DNA of 64,000 nucleotides from Coptis chinensis (GCA_015680905.1 CM027379.1:91349501-91413500), one strand, 5' to 3'. Counted from the stretch's first letter, positions 45,685 to 57,963 are shown. Numbers and translations: made by a program. The notes: a model not told the origin generated them from the sequence alone.

Positions 45685-48600
45685 TGTTAGAATTAAACCG
45701 ATTTGGAGAGAACACCACACTAACTTAACATGTATTGAATCATTGAGAGAATGAGATAGAGAGAATTCTTATTCATTGAGGTAAGTCTAAATAGGAGGAG
45801 GTTACCTTTATATACAACTAGCTTAGGTAACCTGCTTTCCAAGATAAAGGATTATCAAGATAAATACCAGATAGAGGGTTATTAGGATAAACACCAGATA
45901 GAGGACTATCAGGATAAACACAAATTAATGGTGGGCATCCATATAAGCCTACGGATTTCATAACACTCCCCCTTGGATGTCCACCATTCTTGTGGAAATT
46001 ATGGTGGATGCATCTTTTTGTAGCATTCTTCTGGATGCTCTATAACTATCCAATGACAGTTGCCTCATTAAAACCTTGCTAAGGAAAACCCAGTGGGAAA
46101 AAACCAAAGCGAAGGAAAAAAAGTACAACATTACCCAAAATCATTGTGACTTGCTTAATACTGCCTCATTAAAACTTTTACTAGGAAAACCCAATGGGAT
46201 AAAACCTAGATAAGGGAAAAGAGTACAGTGCATATGTCCTGGGACACATTCTTCAGGATGCTCCCCCTGTTCTATTACTCCCCCTAATAAAGACAAGTCT
46301 TTATATGGCTTGGTAGTGAACTCTGCACATGCCGATCCCATATACAAGCTTTTGAAATGTATGCTTCGGTAGTGATTTAGTAAAGAGATCAGCAAGGTTG
46401 TCACTGGAACGAGCTTGCTCGACCTTAATCTGCTTCTTCTTCTGAAGCTGATGAGTGTAAAAGAATTTTGGCGCAATGTGTTTTGTTATGTCTCCTTTTA
46501 TAAATTCTTCTTGAATCTGGGCTATACAAACTGCATTATCCTCATAAATAATGATGGGAACACCTGTTATAGAAGGTAATTGGCAAGAACTATGAATATG
46601 CTCAATTAATAACCTTAGCCATACACATTCATGACTAGCTTCATGAAGAGCTAAAATTTCAGAGTGGTTAGAGAAAGTTGCCACTAAAGTTTGTTTAGTG
46701 GAATGCCAACAAATGGCAGCATTACCACTAAGAAATACATAACCTATTTGGGAGGGACCCTTCTGAGGGTCAGATAGATAACCAAAGACTGCATAGCCAA
46801 CTAGATCATAGCCATTAGTGGAACCATAAGAATAAAATAGTTTCATACAAGTTATTCCATAAAAATATCTCAATATGTGTTTGACATCATTCCAGTATCT
46901 AAGTGTATGTGCACAATTATATCTTGATAAGAAACTAATAGAAAATGTAATGCATGATCTTGTGCACGTATTGTGCTAAATACATAAATGCTTCAATATC
47001 ACTCAAGTAGAGTATTTTTAAGACCAAGAACTTCCTCATGTTCTTCCTTTAGTCGAAATGGATCCTTATCCAAATCCAAGTTCCGCACAACCATGTGCTT
47101 TGTCCATTTCATTTCAAAAATCTATAGTCATCAGTTTTCTCTAATTCCTTAAGAGTCCCAATCAAGTTTATTCCAACCAAACTTGCTGCTACTATATTGA
47201 ATCCAACCTCAGATTTTACTATAGGTCCACACCACATTTTTCAAAGAGTTTAATTATGTTTGAATAGCAAATTCCAGATTGGCCAATCTTTCTTTTGTCG
47301 ACAAAATACGTGGTTCATTTATTTTTCATCATTGTCCTTTGATGTTCCAATAGCTATACCATAGCTAAATATGTCATCTATGACAAGTGCTTTCCTATCC
47401 CACAATTCACCTGAACATGCATGGAATATTGAGATCGATCTCTTCATTTTTAGGTACCTGTGCCTCTCCATGGGCAACCATAGGCATTTCAGTGAATTTT
47501 GGATATTTGCACATTTTCATTATTTATTTATGGAGCTCCAGCCATTACCTGACCATTATTTGGACAAGATGGTTCCTCAGTTCTCCTCTCCTAGGAGCAT
47601 GCTCTTTGGATCCTATAGGTCTACCACACTTTTAGCGTATAGTAGATTCTTTTGCCACCATGTTTGGACCCCGTCCAAATAGAACATCAATTCTGGCTGG
47701 CACATTCATGGTTACTTTTACCATGTCATTAAATGCTTAGGCATTTTCTCTGCAACCGCTTGCAAGTGTATCATTCTCCTTATCTCATATAGTCACATTC
47801 ATTGTTTGGATCCTTAATGAGACAGAGGACGTGATCCAAGTTGCTTCACGTCGTTCCTTAGAGCAACCATTGCTCTTCTCCCCTAACGACGAGAATATTG
47901 TCTCAGTAAATTGACACTTATGTAATACAGACTGTCTAAGTGAGTTTCTTACTCCTAACGTTAGATATGATACACAATGTCTTCTTCATTTATGGGTATA
48001 GTCTACCAGACATATATCCATAATACTTTTCTCAATTTAATCTTTGGAACTTCAGGTTCTTAAAAAAAATAGATCTTGGAACTTCAGGTTCCTAAAAATT
48101 CGACCTTAGAACTTCTGGTTCCTAAAAATTAGATCTTGGAACGTCAGGTTCCTAAAAAAAATAGATTTTGGAACTTTGGGTTCCTAACAATTTAATTCTT
48201 GGAACTTCAGGTTCCTAAAAAAATCGATCTTGGAACTTCGGGTTCCAAATATATCGTTGAACTTTAGGGTTTACATCATTGTTCAGTAGTATACATAAAA
48301 AAAACAAAATGAAAGGAAAAAAAATTCCTTAAATTAAAAACCCTAGCATGTAATTCTATGTTTTAATCCATCTCACAATATAAAATAAAGAATTGCATAG
48401 ATTTGGTAAGGAATACGATACCTATTCGATTGAAAAATCAGATTACCACGTTTCGCTATTCGACGAGAAATTGGCTCAACAAGAACTGTAAAGCTGAACC
48501 AGCTTTGGACAAACTATGCTTCGAGCCATACACCGTTGGAAAGATCTCTGAGTTAGCTGTCTAATGCAAAAGGCAGATTGTGAATCCAATCATCGAGCAG

Positions 48601-48910
48601 AAAGTTATAGCAGTTTTTGTTGAGAGTGGCTTAGATATCCGAATTTCGAACTCAAACGCAGATTCACAAAGAATAGCAATTAGAAGAGTTCCACAATATA
48701 GTAATCATATCGTCTGAGCATGTGAAATATGGATTGTAAGTCTATAAATAACATGTGACCAATTTATTATAGTAGCCTACTTTCTAAGATAAAAGATTAT
48801 CAGGATAAATACCAGATAGAGGGTTATGAGGATAAACACCAAATAAATGACTATCAGGATAAACACAGATCAATGGTGGGCATCCATATAATCCCATGGA
48901 GTTCATAACA
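45685..48910 (-). mobile_element. Ty1/copia retrotransposon copia-3, internally deleted
   Basis: The TTCAT duplication at 45680-45684 and 48911-48915 defines the ends. The 3' LTR is 45685-45965 (TGTTAG...TAACA on the plus strand), preceded on the minus strand by the polypurine tract AAGGGGGAG. The 5' LTR survives only as about 48739-48910. Coding remains on the minus strand are the integrase-RT linker (about 47900-47560: MNVPARIDVLFGRGPNMVAK, CGRPIGSKEHAPRR), RT C-terminus (about 47100-46980: LDKDPFRLKEEHEEVLG) and RNase H (46873-46301: CWHSTKQTLVATFSNHSEIL, IIYEDNAVCIAQIQEEFIKG, SSDNLADLFTKSLPK). Most of gag, protease, integrase and RT is lost. Confidence 0.92.
48045..48255. repeat. Minisatellite, about 35-bp unit, six copies
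   Basis: Copies of GATCTTGGAACTTCAGGTTC followed by CTAAAAAAAATA, in the non-coding part of copia-3 near its 5' end. Units differ by a few bases and by A-run length. Confidence 0.85.
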
Positions 48911-49217
48911 TTCATTTTATTTTTGTAAGTATATAATTTATTTAAAATTTTACTAAATAAACATTAATAGGTCCGACCGAGTCGAACCATGGTTGAATCC
49001 GGTTGGACTATTTCAACAAAAAATCAATTCGATTACTGGTTCGGTTTTCAAAACATTGGCTAGGACTGCCACAGCCGGCCGAACTAGATCATATCACCGG
49101 AATGAAAAGCTAGGACGGTGCACCTTGGCCGAACTAGCATCCAAAACAGAAAACAAAGCTTGGATGGTGGGACTTAGCCGTTCCAATACCTTCTTCTGCC
49201 GACCTCCTCATGTGAGG

Positions 49218-49573
49218 GCCCTAAGGTTTGATTGTTCTCTATGGGTTCATTGTTCTCTCATCCCTTGGTCCCACTTACCAACTTAAGTTCCAGTTTTCCA
49301 TCAATTACTGTTGGCAGAAATGAAGTATATTCTGTCTGTGTCTGCCAGAGGACAGCTTATTTCTTACATAGAATGATAGAATATAAGAAGATGCACCCAA
49401 AGATTGTAAACTGTGTAATATGATCATATTCTGGCATCTTATATTTACAAGTTTCACTCAAAAACATTTTTTGACACTCATGTGAACATACTCTATATCA
49501 AACTGATCGGAAGAAAAAAAAAGGGCAAAAAAAGAGAGGAAACAATAGGAATATGAAAAACCTAATTCAGGAG
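49218..49573. other. 3' flank of the receptor-kinase gene
   Basis: It holds the presumed 3' UTR and terminator of the minus-strand gene ending at 49574. No other coding signal. The copia-2 5' LTR edge lies at 49218. Confidence 0.6.
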
Positions 49574-52500
49574 TTATGAAATGCATGATCTTGGCCGTAG
49601 AATGGACTGTAAGGTTTTGAGTACATCATTTGAGCTTGGTCTAGCCACGGGATCCTTGCCAGTGCATTGTAGGGCTAGATTCATGGTCTCAAAGATCTCA
49701 TTGTGATAATTCGATGAGTGTCCCTTCATCGCCACATCAACCCACGTGTCTAGACGGCAGTCTGAGTAGCAATAACGGGCCCAATCGACCACGTTATCAT
49801 GCACGCCAAGCTCTGCATCAGCTGGTCCTTTGCCACTTAGAATTTGGATGAGGAGGACTCCAAAGGCATATACATCACTCTTATTTGTTACCTCCTTCCT
49901 CAATCTGGTTTCTGCAGCACACCGTAGAAGCATGATAGTAAATACTAACTATTTAAACTTGCGTGTAGAAAATTATAATAAATGGTAGTGGCTTCTAGCT
50001 AGCCAGTAAATTATAACTATAAGAACAAATCATCACTCTTTAAGTCATTGTATATATCTAAATTAAATGGCCTCGAGTCCGTGAAGTTACTTGGATTTCA
50101 TTAACTTGATTAAGGGTAGGTTGGTGAATAATGTTACCTGGAGCAATGTAGCCTGAAGAGAAGAACCCCTTGGAATCTCTACCAACCAACCCAGGAAGAT
50201 TCAGTAGCACGCTAGGTTCGTCTTTTCTATCAACAATCACTTTATCCGGAGACAACATTCGAACCAAAACACTGGGGGAACATCCAAAATGCAGAAACCT
50301 TAAAGCTTTTGCAATCCCAACAACTATGTTACGACGACGCTGCCAACTCATATCACATAAAACATCATCCAAGCTCTTCCCATCAATGAATTCATAAAGA
50401 AGAACTCCATTCTTCTCAGACCGACAAATACCAATTAGTTTAAGGACATTGGTATGCTGAAGCTTTCCCCGCTCTTCCATTTCTGTCCAGAAGCTTGAAT
50501 GAAGTGCTGGAGTATCACTCAAGTCTTTAAGGACAAAATGTAATTCTTTTACAGAAGACTTTCCTCTGTATAGTGTTACATACTTTCCCCTAGAAATGAT
50601 ATTTTCTTCTCGCATCGAAGATAAGATATCGTCTATTGAAACAGCCTTAGACGCTTTAGAATCAAAGAACTGCAATTGCCAAACACCATGTTCATCACTA
50701 TCAACCTTCTTTGATTGTGCTTTACTTCGTTTTCGAATGAAGAAAGCAATCAAAAGAATGAAAACAAGCAATGCAAGAACTAGGACAAGTGAAGTTACGA
50801 AAAACCAAGAAACGTGGTTTCTAGGCTCTTTGCATGGAGGTAAACCACTTATGATATCACCACCACAAAGATGATTGCCAGCAACTGAACTCGCGTTAAT
50901 ATTGATGAACGCCACTGTGGATGGAAGACTTCCATGGAGGTTATTGTGGGAAATATTGATTTGAACCAAGGATTCTGTTTTCCCCAAGTTCGACGGCACT
51001 TCACCTGACAAGTTGTTATATGATAAATCAAACTGACCAAGAACTGGCATTACACAGAAACCACTTGGAATTTGCCCAGTGAGTTGGTTTTCACTTAAGT
51101 CTAAATTCACTAATTTCTTGCATGAAGATAATTCTTCTGGAATGAAACCCGAGAGCTGGTTTCCCCGAAGCTTTAGCTGCATTAGCTCTGATAAGTTTCC
51201 AAAACTCGTCGGTATGCTGCTTGTGAAATTGTTTTCTGACAAGTCGAGGTTTTCAAGTTTACCGCTACCATTGAATTCTGGCAAGCTTCCGACAAATCTA
51301 TTTCTTGCCAAATTCAGCATTTGAAGTAATGGCATCTCCCATTTATGCTTATCAATTCTACCAGAAATTCTATTGCCAGAGACATCAAGAAAGTAGACTA
51401 ACGGCAACTTTGTGAATTCTGGCGATAACACCCCTGAGATTAGATTGTTCTGGATTCGAATCCTCGCCAAACTCTTACAGTAGCTTAAGCTCTTAGGTAC
51501 TTCGCCTTCGAGTAAATTGGAAAAGAGTATGAGCTTGAAAAGACGACCAGAAGTGCAAAGCCCTCCAGGGATTTTTCCAGTGAGATTGTTTGTCGAAAGG
51601 TCCAACGCAGTGAGATTGTTTTCTTTGCCAAGGTCTTCAGGAATTTCACCAGATAATTGATTAGACCAAAGCTGAAGAACTTGAAGCTTAGGAAGAGAAG
51701 CTACACCTCTAGGAATGACGCCAGTAAAATTATTTGAAAATAGATGAAGGATTTCCAAGTTTTTCAACTGAATTACGAGCTCTGGTATCTCACCAGAGAG
51801 ATAATTATCGCTTAAGTCAAGCGAGATCAAGTTTGTGAGATTGAATATTGCACGAGGAATCGGACCAGTGAGTCTGTTTTGATAAAGAAAGAGGTACTGA
51901 AGACTGGTAAGATTTCCAAGTGCTGATGGAATTTCTCCAGTCAGATTATTGTAAACAAGATCAAGATGTTTCAAAGAAGCTAAGTAACCAAGTTCTTTTG
52001 GAATTTCACCAGAGAGATTATTGTATCCAATATATATCCAATTCAAGTTCTTCAGTTGGCCTAGTTCAGGTGGAATTTCGCCGATTAACTGATTTCCAGC
52101 TAATGTCAAGAACTGTAGATTTTGGAGATTGGATATCGAACCCGGGATTTCGCCTATCAAAACATTCCCACCAAGATCAAGAATTTTAAGGCCAGAAAAG
52201 AGTCCAATTTCTGACGGAACTCCTCCACTGAGCATATTGTTCGAAACATCCAAAGTTTCGAGGCTAGGACTTGAACCATAAGGAAGAGAACCACTGAAGT
52301 TGTTGCCACTGAGATTAAGATGTCGAAGCGCTAAGCAAGAGAACATCTCCTTAGGAAGCTCGCCAATGAGTACATTGTCTGAAATATTAATGTTTTGGAC
52401 GAAAGGTAGAAGGAAAAGAGATGAAGAAAGTTTGCCAGAAATGTTCTTTCCTGAAAGCTCAACTTCAGAAACATGAGATGAATTGATACAGGAGATACCA

Positions 52501-52682
52501 TACCAGTTGCATATATCATTGGACGCATTCCAGTTAGAAAGAAAGCGAAATGGATCCCTCAAGGAAGCTTTAAATGTTAAAAGAAGCTTGATTTCTTCTT
52601 GTCCATTTGTTGCGATGACAAAGCTCGAAAACAAGAAGAGTACTGCTACAATGAAGAAAGAAGTCCCAATCTTACTCGCCAT
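49574..52682 (-). CDS. Leucine-rich-repeat receptor-like (pseudo)kinase, SKM1/At2g25790-like
   Basis: Exon 1 is 52682-50138 and exon 2 is 49911-49574, joined by a GTAACA...GCTGCAG intron that restores the kinase APE motif (GYIAPE). The product is 960 residues, which to my knowledge is the length of the Arabidopsis relative. Order: signal peptide 1-27, N-terminal cap with CNWYGISC, about 20 LRRs (LSGEIP / LTGPIP type), transmembrane segment about 622-644, kinase-like domain about 680-950. The ATP-lysine is present (FVLKDL), but the glycine loop is degenerate (SRGKYVTLYRG), the HRD motif is absent (CSPSVLVRMLSPDKVIV) and DFG reads LPG, so catalysis is unlikely. The Arabidopsis homologue SKM1 perceives CLE45 in pollen-tube growth; function here is inferred. 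No frame damage is seen, so it is probably active. Confidence 0.95.
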
Positions 52683-52705
52683 CCGATATGCGAAACTTCA
52701 GCAAA

Positions 52706-52787
52706 CTGCAAAGAAGAATGTTGGTTAAACATTAAGACATAGAGCATAACATTTTATATCAGTGATCACATATCAAACAATAGTTAC
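52706..52787 (-). other. Probable 5'-UTR intron of the receptor-kinase gene
   Basis: On the minus strand, GTAACTATTG after TTGTAGAAG at 52787 and TTCTTCTTTGCAG ending at 52706 form a good donor and acceptor, 24 bases upstream of the ATG at 52682. The 82-base size is typical for plants. Confidence 0.5.
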
Positions 52788-52953
52788 CTTCTACAAACTT
52801 TTTTTTCTTCTGCTTCTTATAGAACGAATGATTAAATTAAGTTGTGGTTACCCATCAAATCTAGTACCAAATTTTCATCATTAAGCACATGGTTTGAAAG
52901 AGATGTTTTACTCAAGAAGAGTGAGTGTATTAGTGAGAGTGAAGAATTAGAGA

Positions 52954-52961
52954 TTATATAG
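52954..52961 (-). promoter_or_regulatory. TATA box for the receptor-kinase gene
   Basis: TATATAAT on the minus strand, in CCCTCTATATAATCTC, about 270 bases upstream of the ATG. A transcription start about 30 bases downstream would give a 5' UTR interrupted by the intron at 52706-52787. Confidence 0.5.
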
Positions 52962-52999
52962 AGGGAACTAGGGAAGACACAAGGTATGATTGTGGACAT

Positions 53000-54088
53000 G
53001 GTGTTGCATTGAATTACGAAAGGTTCACTATGACTAGTTTTGAATGAAAAGTTAACGGTTTAAAAGGAAAATGGGGACAAATGTGGGCAAAAGCTTCTGA
53101 TTTTGTCGGTTTATTCCAAATTGCATTTTGAGACTTTGACTGAATTTGGGATCGTGACGAAAACTTTTGTTGCAACCGTTTGAACACCCGGGAAAAGGTT
53201 AGGCAGCTTTTTTACAAACGTCCATGACCTTCTTGGTGTACTGCAAAATCTCACTAAAAGTTTTCTACAACAAAATTTAAAGAAAATTTTGAAAATCGAT
53301 CTTTAGATAATTAATCGATTCTTTAATCAAATTTTCAGATACGCCATAGTCCTTCGATCTAGATCTTAAATCTTAATTAAAATTAAAACAATGATTAATA
53401 TAATGAACAAGCAACTTAGTTGAGATACTTTATCAGTAACTGTATACTGGGGATGGTCTCTTTAATTTCTTCCCGTGAGAGGGATATCCCTCACCATCTT
53501 GGCAGCTAAATGAACTTTAATTTGTAGAATTGGATCTACTAAAAAGTTCAGGGTATGTTATTTAATTCGGTCTCAAACCATATGACCTTGGGCCTGCGAA
53601 GATGCGAATGAGCGAAGCGAGTGTCTCTTGAGATTGGAAGTAAAAATATTTGTATTGCCTGACTCCCAAAAACAAAAAGAAAATCCAATTTATCTTCGAT
53701 TTTCTCTCCTTTTCTCTAATCTCTAATATCTCTCCTCCGATTCCCTCCAAATTAATTTTTTTTCCAAAACTAAGAGCGAGGTTTGTTATTTCATTTATGA
53801 ATTTTGGTTCGTTCTGAGTACTCTTCTCTCTAGTCTTTATAAATTTTGCCAACACGTGCGCTTAGATTATCTTCGCTCGTTCTTCACGTATGCTCAGCGG
53901 TTTACTAGTTAGAAATAAAAAGAAAACAAAAAAATCAGAGTACTCTAGCATTTGAACTGCATCCCAATCTTTTTTCATATAATCTTAACTAATTCAACAA
54001 TTATGATATCAATTATATTTGTAAAAGAATTTAAGAAAGTTCACACATGCACGACCGGATTATGCTAATTATCTGTTAATAATTCATT
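53000..54088. other. Upstream region, no gene recognised
   Basis: Promoter-distal sequence of the receptor kinase. The minus-strand frame 53855-53562 has no recognisable motif and poor composition. Confidence 0.4.
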
Positions 54089-54093
54089 GTTTA

Positions 54094-54360
54094 TGTATTA
54101 GCCATATTCATAAAAGGACCATAGTATGTAGTGGGCTCAGAGAATAAGCCCAAGACGATATTATACTCCTAGAAGTAAACCTAAAGAGGGAGATATAAAA
54201 GGGAAGAGAGGAGAGGCAGCTGAGGAAAGGAGGAGAAAGAGAGAGATAAGAGTGAACTATGACGGCTTGATTTCCGGAAGGGATACGTAGGCAACCCAAG
54301 AGGTGTAACCAAGTCATAAAAGGACCTGAGGGGTCTCGATCAGAGGTTTGGGGTGCAACA
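54094..54360 (+). repeat. 5' LTR of the non-autonomous element, with PBS
   Basis: It begins TGTATTAGCCATATTC and ends GGGGTGCAACA. It is nearly identical to 57711-57963 except for an extra segment near GCAGCTGAGGAAAGG at 54217-54231 and scattered substitutions. A TATA-like GATATAAAAGG lies near 54190. Confidence 0.93.
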
Positions 54361-56029
54361 AATGACGCCGTCTGTGGGGAACATAATAAAAAGTTATCGT
54401 TCTCTACCGCATCGTTTTGTTTTCTAACGAATCTGTGGAAGAATTACCTACTTGGTGAAACATAAACAAGTGAAATAGATCCAATGTCCTACCACCATTT
54501 CTCCACACAAAATATAAACAAACAACTACTCTCCAAATTCGGAGTTTCTGGCCAACAAACAACTTTCCAGCATCAAGTTGCTTTGACAGAGGCACGTCCA
54601 AAATGGCATCCATTACGTTGTTGGTTTCTACAATTATTTGGTGTCTTCTCTATTCTTTCTTATGTGGTTTGGATGTAGTAAGTTTGGCAATTTTGTTGAA
54701 TATATTGTATTTTGGAGTTATCGGTGTTAGTAAATCAATGAGAGAGAGAGAGATTGTCTTGAGTGATTCAAACCGCTTCCATCACTTTAGTAATGGGGAT
54801 TTCTTTTGTGGGAATCATTGGCTGACAACAATTTGTATTGTTATCAGTGGTCAATATTTGAAGAACAAACCTTCCAGCTCTAATTGCAAAGGTTTTGTCT
54901 AAGTAATTGCTTGTGAAGGGGAAGCAGGTGGTACCCTCTGTCGTACAAACTATGACAGAAGCTTTTGTTATTCAGGATATGTCGCTAGCCAAAATGCAGA
55001 TGATGGGGTTCTGAGGATGTTTTACGAGCTATTGGTGAGGCTACGTGTAGTGGAGATGGGGCCTGAGATGCTTGTTGGGGCCGTGGGGTAGTGAGAGATG
55101 GTGATGTGGTATGCTGGAATGAAGCTCCAAAAGTGCTACTACCAGAAAATAATATCATAGGTGTTTGATGAAGTGTGTGAAAGAGCTCCATCTGTGGCTA
55201 CGACCCACTTGTTGGCCTTCCATTGCCGCTTTATGTGTAAGAGACATGACGTCTGTAAGTAGATCGACGAGTCATAACGGTGGAGTAATCATGTTCGAAA
55301 AATATTCAATAACAACGACGGTGATGAAATTTGGGGGACAGAGGAACAATGAGATCAATAGATTGGGACTAGGATCAATGGCTTAAGCGGCCGAATACGG
55401 ATGGTAAGGATTACAAAAAAGGTGAAAAGACATACACCGTGGCAGGTAACTCGTTTCTTTTACCATTATATACATAATAGACGGACAAGTAGTGACTCGG
55501 CCGTCAGCCATAGTTACATGGGGAGGGTAAGCAAGCCTTGTCCCCATCCTTGGCAGAGATGTGTGTGAGGACAAATTGGGATTGTCCCCAGACCTCGTGG
55601 GATTCTGTGAACCTATTCGCTTTAGGAGGTCGCGGACCATGAATGAGAAAAGTGGTTGTACACCTCAAGGTAAGACGGATTGTACACTGTTTGGAGCATA
55701 TGATCGCCATTATATTTGTATACCAATACTTAGGCTGAATTAATGTTCTTTGTTAAAACTCACGTGTTATTTGTGCAACCTCAAATATGAAAGTTTCAGG
55801 TTACAGAGAAAGAGAAAGATCCGCGATACCGCGAAACAGAGTTGAGATTGATATGGTATTAAGAGATGGATCCATCTCACCTCATTTACTACCTTATTTG
55901 CATACACTGTATTGTCATCAAAGCCGAACGAACGGGCGACGAGCCCTTCGTGGACCACAGTGTCCGAATCAAGCTTGGGGCAAAATGAGTTGCCTCTAAC
56001 CCAGAGAGCGGGGGAGATGAAGCTTTTCG

Positions 56030-57540
56030 CGAACACGATGTAGGGTTTTACAGCGTGCTGAGGAGAATGGGATGAGACCTTTACGAAGATGTTGAGTGGT
56101 ACTAATAAGAGCGAAGGGGTTGAGACCCTTCGCGGATATTCTATTGAGTTCTACAAAAGAGAAATGGAGAGGATCTTCGCGGACATGATGTAGAGTTCTA
56201 GGAGTAAGTGTGAAAGGGATGAGATCCTTCGCGGATATAATGCTGAGTTCTACAAAAGAGAAACGAAAGGGTGAGTTCTATTAAGGAGAGCTTATGGCTA
56301 GGATGAAACACTTCACAGACATGGTAGTGAGTTCTTAGAAGGAGAGCTGGTAGCTGTGGTGAGACACTCTACGGACATGGTAGCAAGTTCTATGAAGGAG
56401 AGCTTATGGCTGGGTTGAGACACTACACGGACATGAGATCCGAAACAAGTTTGGGGGCATGCTGATCGAGTTGCCCCTCATCAAACTCCATTCTAGAGCA
56501 GAGACAGTGGGGGGGGGATGAGCCCTCCGCGGACATGAGATCTGAATGAAGCTTGGGGGCAAACTGAGTTGCCCCTCATCAGACTCCATTCCATAGCAGA
56601 GACAGCGGGGGGATGAGCCCTCATCGGACCTGTGGTCCAAACCAAACTTAGGGGTGAACTAAGTTGCCCCTCAATAGACTCCACTCCTGAGTAGAGACGG
56701 TGGGGGGGGATGAGCCCTCCTCGAGTCGGAGTTCCAAATTGCAATTGGGAACAATCAACATATCCAGAGGGAACAATACTATTGAGTTCTACAAAAGAGA
56801 AATAGAGAGGATGAGACCCTTTGCGGACAGGATATCGAGTTCCATGAGTAAGTGCAAAGGGGATGGGCCCTTCGCGGATGATGAAGTCCGAATTCAACTT
56901 GGGGGCAAACTGAACTTCCCCTAACATCTCCAAGGCAGCGGAGGGGATGAGCCCTTCGCTAACGATGAGGTCCGAATTCAACTTGGGGGGCAAAGCGAAA
57001 CCGCCCCCAACATCTCCAAGGCATTGGGGGGATGAACCCTTCCGTCCGAATTCAACTTGGGGGCAAACTGAGCTGCCCCAAACATCTCCAAGGTAGCGGG
57101 GGGACGAGCCCTTCGCGGACCCTTGTGTCCGAATCAAACATGGGGCAGACTTAGCTGTTCCTGGATGTGCATTACGAAGGAGAGCTGAGGGGCACGATTA
57201 TGTTTATGGAGCTATCCGAAGAGTGCGGGGAGGGGGGGGGGATGAGCCCTCCGCGAACCCTCGTGTCCGAATCAAACTTGGGGGCAGACTGAGTTTTTAT
57301 TGGATATTCTACAAAGTTTGATCAAATTTCCAGTATCGTATTTCGGAACACTACATTCTATAGAGGGGCCGAGACCCTTCATGGACATGATGTTGAGTTT
57401 GAGGAGTGAGAACGAGGGGGTGAGACCCTCCGTAGAGAGGGTAGTGAGTTATATAAAGGAGAACTATCGGTTGGGTTGAGACACGTCGTGGGCATGGTAA
57501 CGAGTTCTATAAAGGAGAGTAGGGGCTGAGTACTGCCCGG
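56030..57540 (+). repeat. Internal degenerate tandem repeats
   Basis: Two word sets alternate. One is GAGTTCTACAAAAGAGAAA...GAGACCCTTCGCGGAC, spaced about 70-100 bases. The other, in 56440-57280, is GGGGGATGAGCCCTTCGCGG with GTCCGAATCAAACTTGGGGG and CAAACTGAGTTGCCCC, spaced about 80-110 bases. The repeats keep long frames open on the minus strand (for example 57137-56493), but these are repeat-driven and not convincing genes. Confidence 0.8.
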
Positions 57541-57710
57541 ACATACGGTCCAGTATCAGAGTACATGGATATGCAACGTCCTGAGGAGAAAAAGACTGCA
57601 TATAGTCACATGATACTACAAATATCTAGAGTTCAAAGAGAGAGACAAGGAAGTTCAAGGACTTCTCAGGTCTGCCGTCATCATCACCGCTGAACTCGAG
57701 AAGGGGCAAA

Positions 57711-57963
57711 TGTATTAGCCATATTCATAGAAGGACCATAGTATGTATTTGGCCCAGAGAATAGGCCCAAGACGATACTATGCTCCAAGAAGTAAACCTA
57801 AAGAGGGAGATATAAAAGGGAAGAGAGGAGAGGAGGAGAAAGAGAGAGATAAGAGTGAACTACGACGGCTTGATTCCCGGAAGGGATACGTAGGCAACCC
57901 AAGAGGTGCAACCAAGTCATAAGAGGACCTGAGTGGTCTCGGTCAGAGGTTTGGGGTGCAACA
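57711..57963 (+). repeat. 3' LTR of the non-autonomous element
   Basis: 253 bases, beginning TGTATTAGCC right after the purine tract and ending GGTGCAACA before the GTTTA duplication. Confidence 0.93.

Larger units (their letters stand above)
45163..49058. mobile_element. hAT-like TIR element, enlarged by nested insertions
   Basis: The left end CAGTGTTTAGAAAATTGG pairs with the complemented right end CAATGTTTTGAAAACCG. Further in, GGTCCGACC/GGTTCGAC-rich inverted sequence follows on both sides. Candidate 8-bp duplications are GCTATGAA (45155-45162) and GCTAGGAC (49059-49066), 6 of 8 matching; the other LTR (GGCAAGGATTGCC) supports GCTAGGAC as the original target. Without the MITE and copia-3 inside, it would be about 0.4 kb. 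No transposase. Confidence 0.7.
36125..49218 (-). mobile_element. Ty1/copia retrotransposon copia-2, host of at least seven later insertions
   Basis: The 3' LTR is 36125-36794. The 5' LTR is split over 41954-49218 by four insertions. Internal domains on the minus strand run gag (41845), protease (about 40900), integrase (40560-39690), RT (39572-38531) and RNase H (about 37500-36900). The polypurine tract (GGGAGGGGGATAT) precedes the 3' LTR at 36795-36807. The PBS (TGGTATCAAAG) is at 41950-41940. The outermost 12-13 bases of the 5' LTR are missing, so no target duplication is visible. Without its insertions it would be about 5.8 kb. Confidence 0.92.
41954..49218 (-). repeat. copia-2 5' LTR, split into five pieces by insertions
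   Basis: LTR pieces are 41954-41959 (repeated as part of the duplication at 42637-42644), 42645-42660, 43370-43439, 44728-45162 and 49059-49218. Together they parallel 36125-36782. On the minus strand the LTR ends CCAACA and is followed by the PBS. The far end stops at GTGAGGG, about 12 bases short of the end of the other LTR, so its outermost bases are lost. Confidence 0.88.
54094..57963. mobile_element. Non-autonomous LTR retroelement (LARD/TRIM-like), 3.87 kb
   Basis: LTRs are 54094-54360 and 57711-57963. A perfect 5-bp duplication GTTTA lies at 54089-54093 and 57964-57968. A primer-site-like TGACGCCGTCTGTGGGGA follows the left LTR at 54363. A purine tract AGAAGGGGCAAA stands directly before the right LTR. 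These ends give plus-strand element orientation. No gag, protease, integrase or RT motif is present. The interior is partly purine-rich tandem repeats (56030-57540). Mobilisation would need a partner element, probably gypsy-type judging from the primer site. Confidence 0.93.

Noticed and set aside
50170-52728. Plus-strand frames opposite the receptor kinase
   Set aside because: They are antisense shadows of the LRR and kinase exons and depend on the codon bias of the real gene.
56493-57137. 214-codon minus-strand frame in the non-autonomous LTR element
   Set aside because: It is produced by a repeated GAGCCCTTCGCGG / CTTGGGGGCAAACTGAG unit. The translation is the same motif repeated with no gag or other domain.
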